Shown here one piece after another: positions 1-10,300 of a DNA stretch of 64,000 nt. The position numbers were made by a program, and so were the translations under genes. The stretch's first letter is position 1; every line of letters begins with the position of its first letter. Location of the stretch: positions 17,354,945 to 17,418,944 of the forward strand of contig NC_087079.1 in assembly GCF_026151205.1 (NCBI RefSeq), in the 5' to 3' direction. Under the pieces are notes generated by a model. That model had not been told where the DNA came from, did not search any database, and was given only the letters and a program-made list of their open reading frames with translations. Origin of the DNA: Bolinopsis microptera (lineage: Eukaryota; Ctenophora; Tentaculata; Lobata; Bolinopsidae).

Positions 1-1022
1 TGGAAGGTATATCTCGATACACCCCCACTACATTATAACTACCTGAGTAACTATTCCTGGAAGGTATATCTCGATACACCCCCACTACATTATAACTACC
101 TGAGTAACTATTCCTGGAAGGTATATCTCGATACACCCCCACTACATTATAACTACCTGAGTAACTATTCCTGGAAGGTATATCTCGATACACCCCCACT
201 ACATTATAACTACCTGAGTAACTATTCCTGGAAGGTATATCTCGATACACCCTCACTACATTATAACTACCTGAGTAACTATTCCTGGAAGGTATATCTC
301 GATACACCCCCACTACATTATAACTACCTGAGTAACTATTCCTGGAAGTTATATCTCGATACACCCCCACTACATTATAACTACCTGAGTAACTATTCCT
401 GGAAGGTATATCTCGATACACCCCCACTACATTATAACTACCTGAGTAACTATTCCTGGAAGGTATATCTCGATACACCCCCACTACATTATAACTACCT
501 GAGTAACTATTCCTGGAAGGTATATCTCGATACACCCCCACTACATTATAACTACCTGAGTAACTATTCCTGGAAGGTATATCTCGATACACCCCCACTA
601 CATTATAACTACCTGAGTAACTATTCCTGGAAGGTATATCTCGATACACCCCCACTACATTATAACTACCTGAGTAACTATTCCTGGAAGGTATATCTCG
701 ATACACCCCCACTACATTATAACTACCTGAGTAACTATTCCTGGAAGGTATATCTCGATAGCATCCCCACTACATTATAACTACCTGAGTAACTATTCCT
801 GGAAGGTATATCTCGATAGCATCCCCACTACATTATTTAACTACCTGAGTAACTATTCCTGGAAGGTATATCTCGATAGCATCCCCACTACATTATAACT
901 ACCTGAGTAACTATTCCTGGAAGGTATATCTCGATACACCCTCACTACATTATAACTACCTGAGTAACTATTCCTGGAAAGTATATCTCGATACACCCCC
1001 ACTACATTATAACTACCTGAGT
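1..1022. repeat. 57-bp tandem satellite, about 18 copies
   Basis: Near-perfect tandem array with a 57-bp period; it begins at or before the window edge. Variants carry ctcgatagcatcccc instead of ctcgatacaccccc. Read on the minus strand, each unit contains the last codons of the neighbouring minus-strand ORF (EIYLPGIVTQ) followed by a donor-like CAG/GTAGTT and a stop. The satellite is therefore an amplification of the end of that exon. Haplotype B has one such unit (around 25107-25160). After a MITE interruption the array resumes at 1530-1625. Confidence 0.95.
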
Positions 1023-1023
1023 A

Positions 1024-1529
1024 CCTTACAAGACATATTTATAACGTACGAAATGTGGCGGTTTTCCGAAAATTTCGCCATATTTTCGGACCGCCAAAAT
1101 TTCGGTCGTCGTAATAGAATCCGTCGCATTATCTTTTAGCTTATTTCAATGACTGTGCCTTCACTGCTTTATTTTGTTTCTAAAAAGTAATATCAAGTAA
1201 AATAAATAAATAAATTCTGGCATCTTGGGACAAATTATCACCACACCAATGACGAATTGAATGTCAAGCAATACAGTTTAAATTTGCATTAAAATACATG
1301 TATGTGCTAACATGAAAGTCTTACAGTCTTAATACAGACTAAGTTTGAACATGATTTTACCGAATTTCAGAAATTTCCTTACTGCTTACTGTCACAAAAA
1401 ATGATGAAAAATACCCTTATTTTCTGTGACGTCCGAAATTTGACGGTTTTTGTTCAATTTCGCCATATTTTCGGACCGCCAAAATTTCGGTCGTCGCAAA
1501 TTAGGCCGCCATAAATATGTCTTGTAAGG
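1024..1529. mobile_element. 506-bp Tc1/mariner-type MITE inside the 57-bp satellite
   Basis: The ends are perfect inverted repeats: ccttacaagacatatttat on the left and its complement on the right. It splits a satellite unit at gagTAactatt with the TA duplicated (1022-1023 and 1530-1531). Both subterminal regions carry the same direct motif, cgccatattttcggaccgc (about 1076 and 1461). No coding capacity is seen. The TA TSD suggests mobilisation by a Tc1/mariner-type transposase; that family assignment is inference. Confidence 0.9.
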
Positions 1530-1567
1530 TAACTATTCCTGGAAGGTATATCTCGATAGCATCCCCA

Positions 1568-4500
1568 CTACATTATAACTACCTGAGTAACTATTCCTGG
1601 AAGGTATATCTCGATAGCATCCCCGACCTTCATGAACAGGTTCATGAACATGATCATCTTATCTTTCCTGGTCCAGATGTTTAAACCTATCAGATTACTC
1701 TTCTCCTCGCTATCATCCTCAGCTTGTTTCGAGCTCTTGCGGGAACTGAAACCTGCTGACTGAGTGACGGGTTTCTCTAGCGTGCGGGAACTGAAACCTG
1801 CTGACTGAGTGACGGGTTCCTCTAGCGTGCGGGAACTGAAACCTGCTGACTGAGTGACGGGTTTCTCTAACGTGCGGGAACTGAAACCTGCTGACTGAGT
1901 GACGGGTTTCTCTAACGTGCGGGAACTGAAACCTGCTGACTGAGTGACGGGTTTCTCTAGCGTGCGGGAACTGAAACCTGCTGACTGAGTGACGGGTTCC
2001 TCTAGCGTGCGGGAACTGAAACCTGCTGACTGAGTGACGGGTTTCTCTAACGTGCGGGAACTGAAACCTGCTGACTGAGTGACGGGTTTCTCTAGCGTGC
2101 GGGAACTGAAACCTGCTGACTGAGTGACGGGTTCCTCTAGCGTGCGGGAACTGAAACCTGCTGACTGAGTGACGGGTTTCTCTAACGTGCGGGAACTGAA
2201 ACCTGCTGACTGAGTGACGGGTTCCTCTAACGTGCGGGAACTGAAACCTGCTGACTGAGTGACGGGTTTCTCTAACGTGCGGGAACTGAAACCTGCTGAC
2301 TGAGTGACGGGTTCCTCTAGCGTGCGGGAACTGAAACCTGCTGACTGAGTGACGGGTTCCTCTAACGTGCAGGAACTGAAACCTGCTGACTGAGTGACGG
2401 GTTCCTCTAACGTGCGGGAACTGAAACCTGCTGACTGAGTGACGGGTTCCTCTAACGTGCGGGAACTGAAACCTGCTGACTGAGTGACGGGTTCCTCTAG
2501 CGTGCGGGAACTGAAACCTGCTGACTGAGTGACGGGTTCCTCTAACGTGCGGGAACTGAAACCTGCTGACTGAGTGACGGGTTCCTCTAACGTGCGGGAA
2601 CTGAAACCTGCTGACTGAGTGACGGGTTCCTCTAACGTGCGGGAACTGAAACCTGCTGACTGAGTGACGGGTTCCTCTAACGTGCGGGAACTGAAACCTG
2701 CTGACTGAGTGACGGGTTCCTCTAACGTGCGGGAACTGAAACCTGCTGACTGAGTGACGGGTTCCTCTAACGTGCGGGAACTGAAACCTGCTGACTGAGT
2801 GACGGGTTCCTCTAACGTGCGGGAACTGAAACCTGCTGACTGAGTGACGGGTTTCTCTAACGTGCGGGAACTGAAACCTGCTGACTGAGTGACGGGTTCC
2901 TCTAGCGTGCGGGAACTGAAACCTGCTGACTGAGTGACGGGTTCCTCTAGCGTGCGGGAACTGAAACCTGCTGACTGAGTGACGGGTTCCTCTAGCGTGC
3001 GGGAACTGAAACCTGCTGACTGAGTGACGGGTTTCTCTAACGTGCGGGAACTGAAACCTGCTGACTGAGTGACGGGTTCCTCTAACGTGCGGGAACTGAA
3101 ACCTGCTGACTGAGTGACGGGTTTCTCTAACGTGCGGGAACTGAAACCTGCTGACTGAGTGACGGGTTCCTCTAACGTGCGGGAACTGAAACCTGCTGAC
3201 TGAGTGACGGGTTCCTCTAACGTGCGGGAACTGAAACCTGCTGACTGAGTGACGGGTTCCTCTAACGTGCGGGAACTGAAACCTGCTGACTGAGTGACGG
3301 GTTCCTCTAACTTGCGGGAACTGAAACCTGCTGACTGAGTGACGGGTTCCTCTAGCGTGCGGGAACTGAAACCTGCTGACTGAGTGACGGGTTCCTCTAA
3401 CGTGCGGGAACTGAAACCTGCTGACTGAGTGACGGGTTCCTCTAACGTGCGGGAACTGAAACCTGCTGACTGAGTGACGGGTTCCTCTAGCGTGCGGGAA
3501 CTGAAACCTGCTGACTGAGTGACGGGTTTCTCTAACGTGCGGGAACTGAAACCTGCTGACTGAGTGACGGGTTCCTCTAACGTGCGGGAACTGAAACCTG
3601 CTGACTGAGTGACGGGTTTCTCTAACGTGCGGGAACTGAAACCTGCTGACTGAGTGACGGGTTCCTCTAACGTGCGGGAACTGAAACCTGCTGACTGAGT
3701 GACGGGTTCCTCTAACGTGCGGGAACTGAAACCTGCTGACTGAGTGACGGGTTCCTCTAACGTGCGGGAACTGAAACCTGCTGACTGAGTGACGGGTTCC
3801 TCTAACGTGCGGGAACTGAAACCTGCTGACTGAGTGACGGGTTCCTCTAACTTGCGGGAACTGAAACCTGCTGACTGAGTGACGGGTTCCTCTAGCGTGC
3901 GGGAACTGAAACCTGCTGACTGAGTGACGGGTTCCTCTAACGTGCGGGAACTGAAACCTGCTGACTGAGTGACGGGTTCCTCTAGCGTGCGGGAACTGAA
4001 ACCTGCTGACTGAGTGACGGGTTTCTCTAACGTGCGGGAACTGAAACCTGCTGACTGAGTGACGGGTTCCTCTAACGTGCGGGAACTGAAACCTGCTGAC
4101 TGAGTGACGGGTTTCTCTAACGTGCGGGAACTGAAACCTGCTGACTGAGTGACGGGTTCCTCTAACGTGCGGGAACTGAAACCTGCTGACTGAGTGACGG
4201 GTTCCTCTAACGTGCGGGAACTGAAACCTGCTGACTGAGTGACGGGTTCCTCTAACGTGCGGGAACTGAAACCTGCTGACTGAGTGACGGGTTCCTCTAA
4301 CGTGCGGGAACTGAAACCTGCTGACTGAGTGACGGGTTTCTCTAACGTGCGGGAACTGAAACCTGCTGACTGAGTGACGGGTTCCTCTAACGTGCGGGAA
4401 CTGAAACCTGCTGACTGAGTGACGGGTTTCTCTAACGTGCGGGAACTGAAACCTGCTGACTGAGTGACGGGTTCCTCTAACGTGCGGGAACTGAAACCTG

Positions 4501-5350
4501 CTGACTGAGTGACGGGTTCCTCTAACGTGCGGGAACTGAAACCTGCTGACTGAGTGACGGGTTCCTCTAACTTGCGGGAACTGAAACCTGCTGACTGAGT
4601 GACGGGTTCCTCTAACGTGCGGGAACTGAAACCTGCTGACTGAGTGACGGGTTCCTCTAACTTGCGGGAACTGAAACCTGCTGACTGAGTGACGGGTTCC
4701 TCTAACGTGCGGGAACTGAAACCTGCTGACTGAGTGACGGGTTCCTCTAACTTGCGGGAACTGAAACCTGCTGACTGAGTGACGGGTTCCTCTAACGTGC
4801 GGGAACTGAAACCTGCTGACTGAGTGACGGGTTCCTCTAACGTGCGGGAACTGAAACCTGCTGACTGAGTGACGGGTTCCTCTAGCGTGCGGGAACTGAA
4901 ACCTGCTGACTGAGTGACGGGTTCCTCTAACGTGCGGGAACTGAAACCTGCTGACTGAGTGACGGGTTCCTCTAACGTGCGGGAACTGAAACCTGCTGAC
5001 TGAGTGACGGGTTCCTCTAGCGTGCGGGAACTGAAACCTGCTGACTGAGTGACGGGTTCCTCTAACGTGCGGGAACTGAAACCTGCTGACTGAGTGACGG
5101 GTTTCTCTAACGTGCGGGAACTGAAACCTGCTGACTGAGTGACGGGTTCCTCTAGCGTGCGGGAACTGAAACCTGCTGACTGAGTGACGGGTTTCTCTAG
5201 CGTGCGGGAACTGAAACCTGCTGACTGAGTGACGGGTTCCTCTAGCGTGCGGGAACTGAAACCTGCTGACTGAGTGACGGGTTCCTCTAACGTGCGGGAA
5301 CTGAAACCTGCTGACTGAGTGACGGGTTCCTCTAACGTACCCTGCGCCAT
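1568..5350 (-). CDS. Unknown protein with about 80 tandem 15-residue repeats (haplotype A allele)
   Basis: Open frame of 1260 codons starting MAQG. It then runs about 80 copies of TLEEPVTQSAGFSSR and a unique tail of about 58 residues (RKSSKQAEDDSEE... to ...IVTQVVIM). I do not recognise the protein. The haplotype B allele (25120-25332) has the same start and tail but only one repeat, so the ancestral product is short. The exon probably ends at CAG/GTAGTT, with its last base near 1583, so the final VVIM-stop is likely intronic. Repeat differences (E/K, T/K, one R/C) are at least as often replacement as silent, which gives no sign of purifying selection. The 45-bp period keeps the frame open by itself. 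It is divergent from HUWE1, whose first visible exon lies about 2 kb away on the plus strand. Expression is uncertain. Confidence 0.55.
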   Translation of the reverse strand: MAQGTLEEPVTQSAGFSSRTLEEPVTQSAGFSSRTLEEPVTQSAGFSSRTLEKPVTQSAGFSSRTLEEPVTQSAGFSSRTLEKPVTQSAGFSSRTLEEPVTQSAGFSSRTLEEPVTQSAGFSSRTLEEPVTQSAGFSSRTLEEPVTQSAGFSSRTLEEPVTQSAGFSSRTLEEPVTQSAGFSSRTLEEPVTQSAGFSSRKLEEPVTQSAGFSSRTLEEPVTQSAGFSSRKLEEPVTQSAGFSSRTLEEPVTQSAGFSSRKLEEPVTQSAGFSSRTLEEPVTQSAGFSSRTLEEPVTQSAGFSSRTLEKPVTQSAGFSSRTLEEPVTQSAGFSSRTLEKPVTQSAGFSSRTLEEPVTQSAGFSSRTLEEPVTQSAGFSSRTLEEPVTQSAGFSSRTLEEPVTQSAGFSSRTLEKPVTQSAGFSSRTLEEPVTQSAGFSSRTLEKPVTQSAGFSSRTLEEPVTQSAGFSSRTLEEPVTQSAGFSSRTLEEPVTQSAGFSSRKLEEPVTQSAGFSSRTLEEPVTQSAGFSSRTLEEPVTQSAGFSSRTLEEPVTQSAGFSSRTLEEPVTQSAGFSSRTLEKPVTQSAGFSSRTLEEPVTQSAGFSSRTLEKPVTQSAGFSSRTLEEPVTQSAGFSSRTLEEPVTQSAGFSSRTLEEPVTQSAGFSSRTLEEPVTQSAGFSSRKLEEPVTQSAGFSSRTLEEPVTQSAGFSSRTLEEPVTQSAGFSSRTLEEPVTQSAGFSSRTLEKPVTQSAGFSSRTLEEPVTQSAGFSSRTLEKPVTQSAGFSSRTLEEPVTQSAGFSSRTLEEPVTQSAGFSSRTLEEPVTQSAGFSSRTLEKPVTQSAGFSSRTLEEPVTQSAGFSSRTLEEPVTQSAGFSSRTLEEPVTQSAGFSSRTLEEPVTQSAGFSSRTLEEPVTQSAGFSSRTLEEPVTQSAGFSSRTLEEPVTQSAGFSSRTLEEPVTQSAGFSSRTLEEPVTQSAGFSSRTLEEPVTQSAGFSSCTLEEPVTQSAGFSSRTLEEPVTQSAGFSSRTLEKPVTQSAGFSSRTLEEPVTQSAGFSSRTLEKPVTQSAGFSSRTLEEPVTQSAGFSSRTLEKPVTQSAGFSSRTLEKPVTQSAGFSSRTLEEPVTQSAGFSSRTLEKPVTQSAGFSSRTLEKPVTQSAGFSSRTLEKPVTQSAGFSSRTLEEPVTQSAGFSSRTLEKPVTQSAGFSSRKSSKQAEDDSEEKSNLIGLNIWTRKDKMIMFMNLFMKVGDAIEIYLPGIVTQVVIM
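1737..5336 (-). repeat. 45-bp coding minisatellite, about 80 copies
   Basis: Uninterrupted 45-bp tandem array with only a few variable positions per unit (ttcctc/tttctc, taacgtgc/tagcgtgc/taacttgc). Variant types recur in blocks (for example around 2281-2400 versus 2820-3000, and the clustered cttgc units at 3301, 3841 and 4561-4741). This points to segmental amplification of multi-unit blocks. Haplotype B has a single unit at about 25276-25320. Confidence 0.95.
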
Positions 5351-7330
5351 CTTAGGGTGATTTAATGTCTAACCAAGTATAGCAGTGAACAACTCTTATC
5401 TCATTAATTAAATTGTATGATTTTTCGTTGGTTACAAGGTAACTAAATTGAATGTGGTAACCTTGCCTCGCCTGGTCACTTGGTTGATCACTACACAACA
5501 CAATACGACAACAAAAAACACACCAACGATATTCATTCTTTTTTCTGTAACTAGGCATAGGCCAAGACTTATCATACTGATAAGGCCCAAGATAAGGGCA
5601 ATTCTGATTTAGTGCATATTTTAACAAATAGCCGATTTTAATTTATAATTTAAGACTCAGATCACAATTCTGTAGTATACGGTACTCAGATCGCAATTCT
5701 GTAGTATACGGTAGGGTACCTAGGGTACCCATACGGTACCTCCGGTTCTCATAAAAGGATCTGATTTGAACTATAGTTAGATTATAACGTTTATATTTTC
5801 TCTACTTTTACTTTTTTGGTTACAACTTCACAACAAGATCAAAGTATTTAAATATTCAACAAAGATTTTTAAAGTGAAAACAACTGAACTGGAAGGGTTT
5901 AAAATGTCCAGTTTTAGCAATATTATATATAGTATATAAGACAATATATTGAGTTATTATCCGCCGAATAAACCTTTTCAAGTCGATAAATTACTAAACT
6001 TACTTAACTACCCTGTCACTTGAATGATCGATGAAAATTATAAAATTACAACATAGCACGAATTATCACGTATACTGGTAGGATCTGTAGAAACTAGAGA
6101 GGTATTTATTAGCCCTTTATACTATACTATACTACTCTTGTAACACCCTGCGCCCTAGTAATCTTAACTAAAAATGAAATAAACTAAGATAACAAACTAC
6201 AACACTAGAATAATAGGCACGAAGTAGTCAGTAGTACACAAGTTTAGTATAACAACAACACTAGAGTGAGCAGAGTACTCATAACAAGGTGACACTACCT
6301 ACATTACCATACTGTACATCTTACTGTAACAAGGTGACACTACCTACATTACTGTTAAAATACTGTGGGAGAGAGTCTCACTGTAACCAGCTGTGTGTTA
6401 AAGAACATGATATTAAGTAATATACTCTGCTACTGCTCAATTGGTGTACAATCAAAGTAAAGTGGGCCAGTAGCTACATATTATAATCATCTAGTTCTCT
6501 ACGCTCTCAATGTGTAGTACTGTGTCTATTGTCCATAGTTAATACTTATCTTCAGTAATTCCATGTTGTTGTAATCCATATAATTAGGTTTAACTAAATT
6601 TTTTTTTTGGGTTCAACTGAAAAATATATTAATTAGTTGAACTACCAAATACGATATTTTCTACTTTTTGGGGAAATGAGAGAAACTGAGAAAGTTAACG
6701 ACTCAAATATAAAGATTGTAATGTAAATGTTCGAGTATTGACAATCTAACTTGTTCCTTTAATCTCATGAGCTTTTTTAAGATCGTTTGAGAACATGAAT
6801 ACGACTACTCTATAATCTATATAATAATATGTACACTGTACTGTTAGACACCTGTATACACGAGAACTGTTATTAAGTTTAAATTAGTATGAAACTATTC
6901 TTAGACACTGCCTACACCGCCTAACGGCCTCATCTAATGCTTGTAGTAAAAACGGTCGATGGAGATTGTTGTTTAAATTTCATACGGAAATGTAGTACAA
7001 CTTTTCAACGAGTATAACTAAAGCTAAAATCAGCTTTTTTGTGAAATTGTAAAGAAAATAGTAGTTTATTAATTACCAGTATTCTCTCCCCTACGCGTAC
7101 ACTGGCTTTCGTTATACAATATACATAGAAGGTTTTTGTATATTATGTCCCCTTAAGTGTAGGTACAAGACTTCAGTCTAGTGTTTGAGTGGCATAACAG
7201 GGACTTATCGTTAGAAAGTTCTAACTCTTTAAAGATACTGTGAATTCCTTTTAAATAGTTGCAATAAAATATAATCAAATATCCACTTAAAATAATTTAA
7301 ACACGTGTTAAACCTCCTTGTCCCTGTCAG
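5351..7330. other. Intergenic region between the minus-strand gene and the HUWE1 exons
   Basis: AT-rich, with no convincing coding exon. It aligns with 25333-27046 of haplotype B apart from blocks present on one side only. About 6083-6445 is A-only, and the 32-bp array at 26222-26632 is B-only. As this is the head-to-head gap between two genes it should hold the minus-strand gene's promoter, but I see no distinctive promoter element. The roughly 3400 upstream residues expected of HUWE1 are not here. Confidence 0.6.
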
Positions 7331-10300
7331 GAAGTGATAAAGATCCACCCTCAAGCTAGCACGGTGGTTTGCAGGCGGGTACTGGACCTCTTAGTGGCAC
7401 TTGGCCGGTACTTCCCCAACCACTTCCTAAGCAGGAGTGTTACAGACTCCGGCCTCAAATACGGTGGAAACAAACTTCCTGATGACAAGAAGGTAAAGAG
7501 TTCTTTACTTTTCTTCAAATTATATTTTTCTGTAGTAATCTTAGAAATTAACTGGTACTCTCGAGTCTCGAGCATCAAAATATTGGCTACTTTTTTATAA
7601 TACTAAAAGTGATGTATTAAATACACTTATTAGGCTACTTTTTTATAATACTATTACTAAAAGTGATGTATTAAATACACTTATCAGGCTACTTTTTAAT
7701 AATACTAAAAGTGATGTATTAAATACACTTATTAGGCTACTTTTTTATAATACTATTACTAAAAGTGATGTATTAAATACACTTATCAGGCTACTTTTTT
7801 ATAATACTAAAAGTGATGTATTAAATACACTTATTAGGCCCCACAAGCAGAGCTTCTCAACACTGGATTAGCTCTTACTGACTTCTGGGACTTCCTACTC
7901 AGCTCAGATCATGGTTAGTTATCAGACATACGTAGTAAGTTGTGTAATAAATATGTAATGAATAATAAATATGTAATGAATAATACATATGTAATGAATA
8001 ATAAATATGTAATGAATAATAAATATGTAATGAATAATAAATATGTAATGAATAATAAATATGTAATAAATAATAAATATGTAATGAATAATAAATATGT
8101 AATGAATAATAAATATGTATACTAATTATATTAGAAATTATGCATTATCTTTGGTTACCGTATTCAATTTCATTGTTTATTGCCTTCTGCTTAAACTTTG
8201 ACATTGACTTAAAAATAATGAATAATAAATATGTAATAAATAATAAATAATATGAAATGAAATGAAAATTAAAGTAGAAATCTACCAAGGGAAATTTGAT
8301 CTAGTTATATTAAGTTAATTAACATATAATCAGTAATTAGAAACCACAAAACATGCCCGATATTTTCAGTAAAAGGAAAGACTCCGTCAGGAAAGTCTAC
8401 CAAGATGGGGACCTCGTCCCACTTCTTATCGTGCCCCATGGGACAGCTAATGGTTCTACTAGATCACCCCGTCATTAAAAACAACCAGAACCTCATAGAT
8501 AGGTAAGACTTAGCACTAACACAGTGTATAACCTTACTTACACTATTCCTTTGTGATATGGGTGCAAATTCTTGTGAATGACGTTAAATAACGCAAGTCC
8601 CTTATAATCTACAACACTAACCACACTAACCACACTTATAACACACTAACCACACTCCTCTATAATTTCCACTTCTAGGTTACTGAGACTGCTGTCCTCT
8701 ATAGCACATGCTCTAGCCGAACAGACTTCCGACAAGAAAGAGGACAAGAAAAACAAGAATGTGGAACCCTTACCAGAGGACTGTCCAGAGAACAGCATTG
8801 AGAAACAACATCTCCAACTGGTTACTAGCATCCTCACCACTGGAGCCTGTAGTGAGGTAATAACTAGATTATTTTATATATAATTATAAAGTTAGAATTA
8901 AAAGTCTATTCCCATGAAAGTCATGTCATCCTACTTTGCCATCCGTACATTTCAAAAAACTTTTGTCATAAGATTCAAAGTAAACGACGAACTACAATTT
9001 TTACAATAAAATGTATCATCTTAAAAGAGTGATTTAAGAGTTTTTTTTTTAAATGAGCACAAACCTCTGTCTCTATATGGGTCATGGTGAGAGTTGGTTG
9101 CATTCCACATGTTGCTCTCACTCAGCAGCCCAGGATACGGTGTTCCGCCAAACCTCTAGCTCTCATCTCGGGGGGGGGGGGGGGGGGGACCAACGGGCAT
9201 TAATGGCAGTATTTTAAAATTTTGCTCAGACTGCCATTGCCATTAATGCCCATTAATTCCCATTAATGCCCGTTGGTTCCCCCTCCCCCCCCTCCCCCCC
9301 TCCCTTAGAACTCGCTTATATATTTGCTCCTGATGTTTGATTTGCATATTAGTTTGATTTACATATTAACTAATTAACTAATTAACTAATTAACTAATGG
9401 ACTATCTAATTACAGGAGGGATTGGAGGACGGTACTTCACTATTACTCCAGCTGTCCAAAGTAAACTCCAGGCTTAGAGACATGACGCTGTCTCTAATGT
9501 TGTCCGGACTGCAATCAGTCGCTGCTGACCTTCAGCAACAGGTAATTTAATGCATTGATTAAATAACTTATTGGTTAATCAATTGAGGAATAAGTAAATT
9601 TAAATAAGTAAGTTCCTGAGGAGGTTAAGTTTTCTTCAATTCCTTAGTTTTATCTGTAACCTTGAATACTTTGTCAAATAAGAGACGTCATATCAAAAAA
9701 AATATTGGGAACGCAACCGTAACTAAAATCTGACAAATAATTTCAGATAAAGCAACTGTTGGAAGAGCTAAAAGAAGAGCACCGAAGGAACCCACAGAAG
9801 AAACAAAAAGAGAAGGATGTGACAAAGAGCAAAGCCCTGACCTTGCAGCCCAACAAGGGTTCTCTCAAGACTCCACACAGGGATCTCCATCTTCCTGCCA
9901 TGTCTAATCTGACCAAGAAAAACAGCAGCCAGGCTTACTTCCTACGTATACTCAAGGTACGTATTTCTTTCTAATTAACGCCGGTCTCGGCATTACTTCT
10001 CAGTATTAATGGTTATACCGATCGAGCATTTTGCTATAGCCCTCCAAATAAGAATTAGCTAAATGTAAGGGTTTAACAATTTCCCATCAACGTATCGAAC
10101 TTAAGTCTTTAACATAATAATTGAAAAAGGCTTATCTCATTATGTTTACATAGTACTATTAACTATTAACTATTTGTAGGTGGTAATAGCTGTCAGGGAC
10201 GTCACGATTAAAAGCATTGAGGCCGAGAAAGAAAAGAAGAAGAAAGAGCGTGAAGCTAAGGTGAAGGAAGAGAAAGAGAAGAAGAGGAAGGAGAGAGAAG

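Noticed and set aside
1-1022. CRISPR-like array
   Set aside because: Contiguous tandem repeats without unique spacers in a eukaryotic genome. The same holds for the 43-, 45- and 119-bp arrays.
5300-5345. A 33-bp GT-AG intron in the minus-strand gene (GTACGT...CAG) that would remove the repeat unit
   Set aside because: In the unexpanded allele the intron would be only 33 bp, too short for typical animal splicing; both readings stay in frame, so it cannot be proved either way.
5352-5627. 91-codon minus-strand frame upstream of the repeat ORF
   Set aside because: It lies in the 5' flank or UTR, has no similarity, and the frame is not kept in haplotype B.
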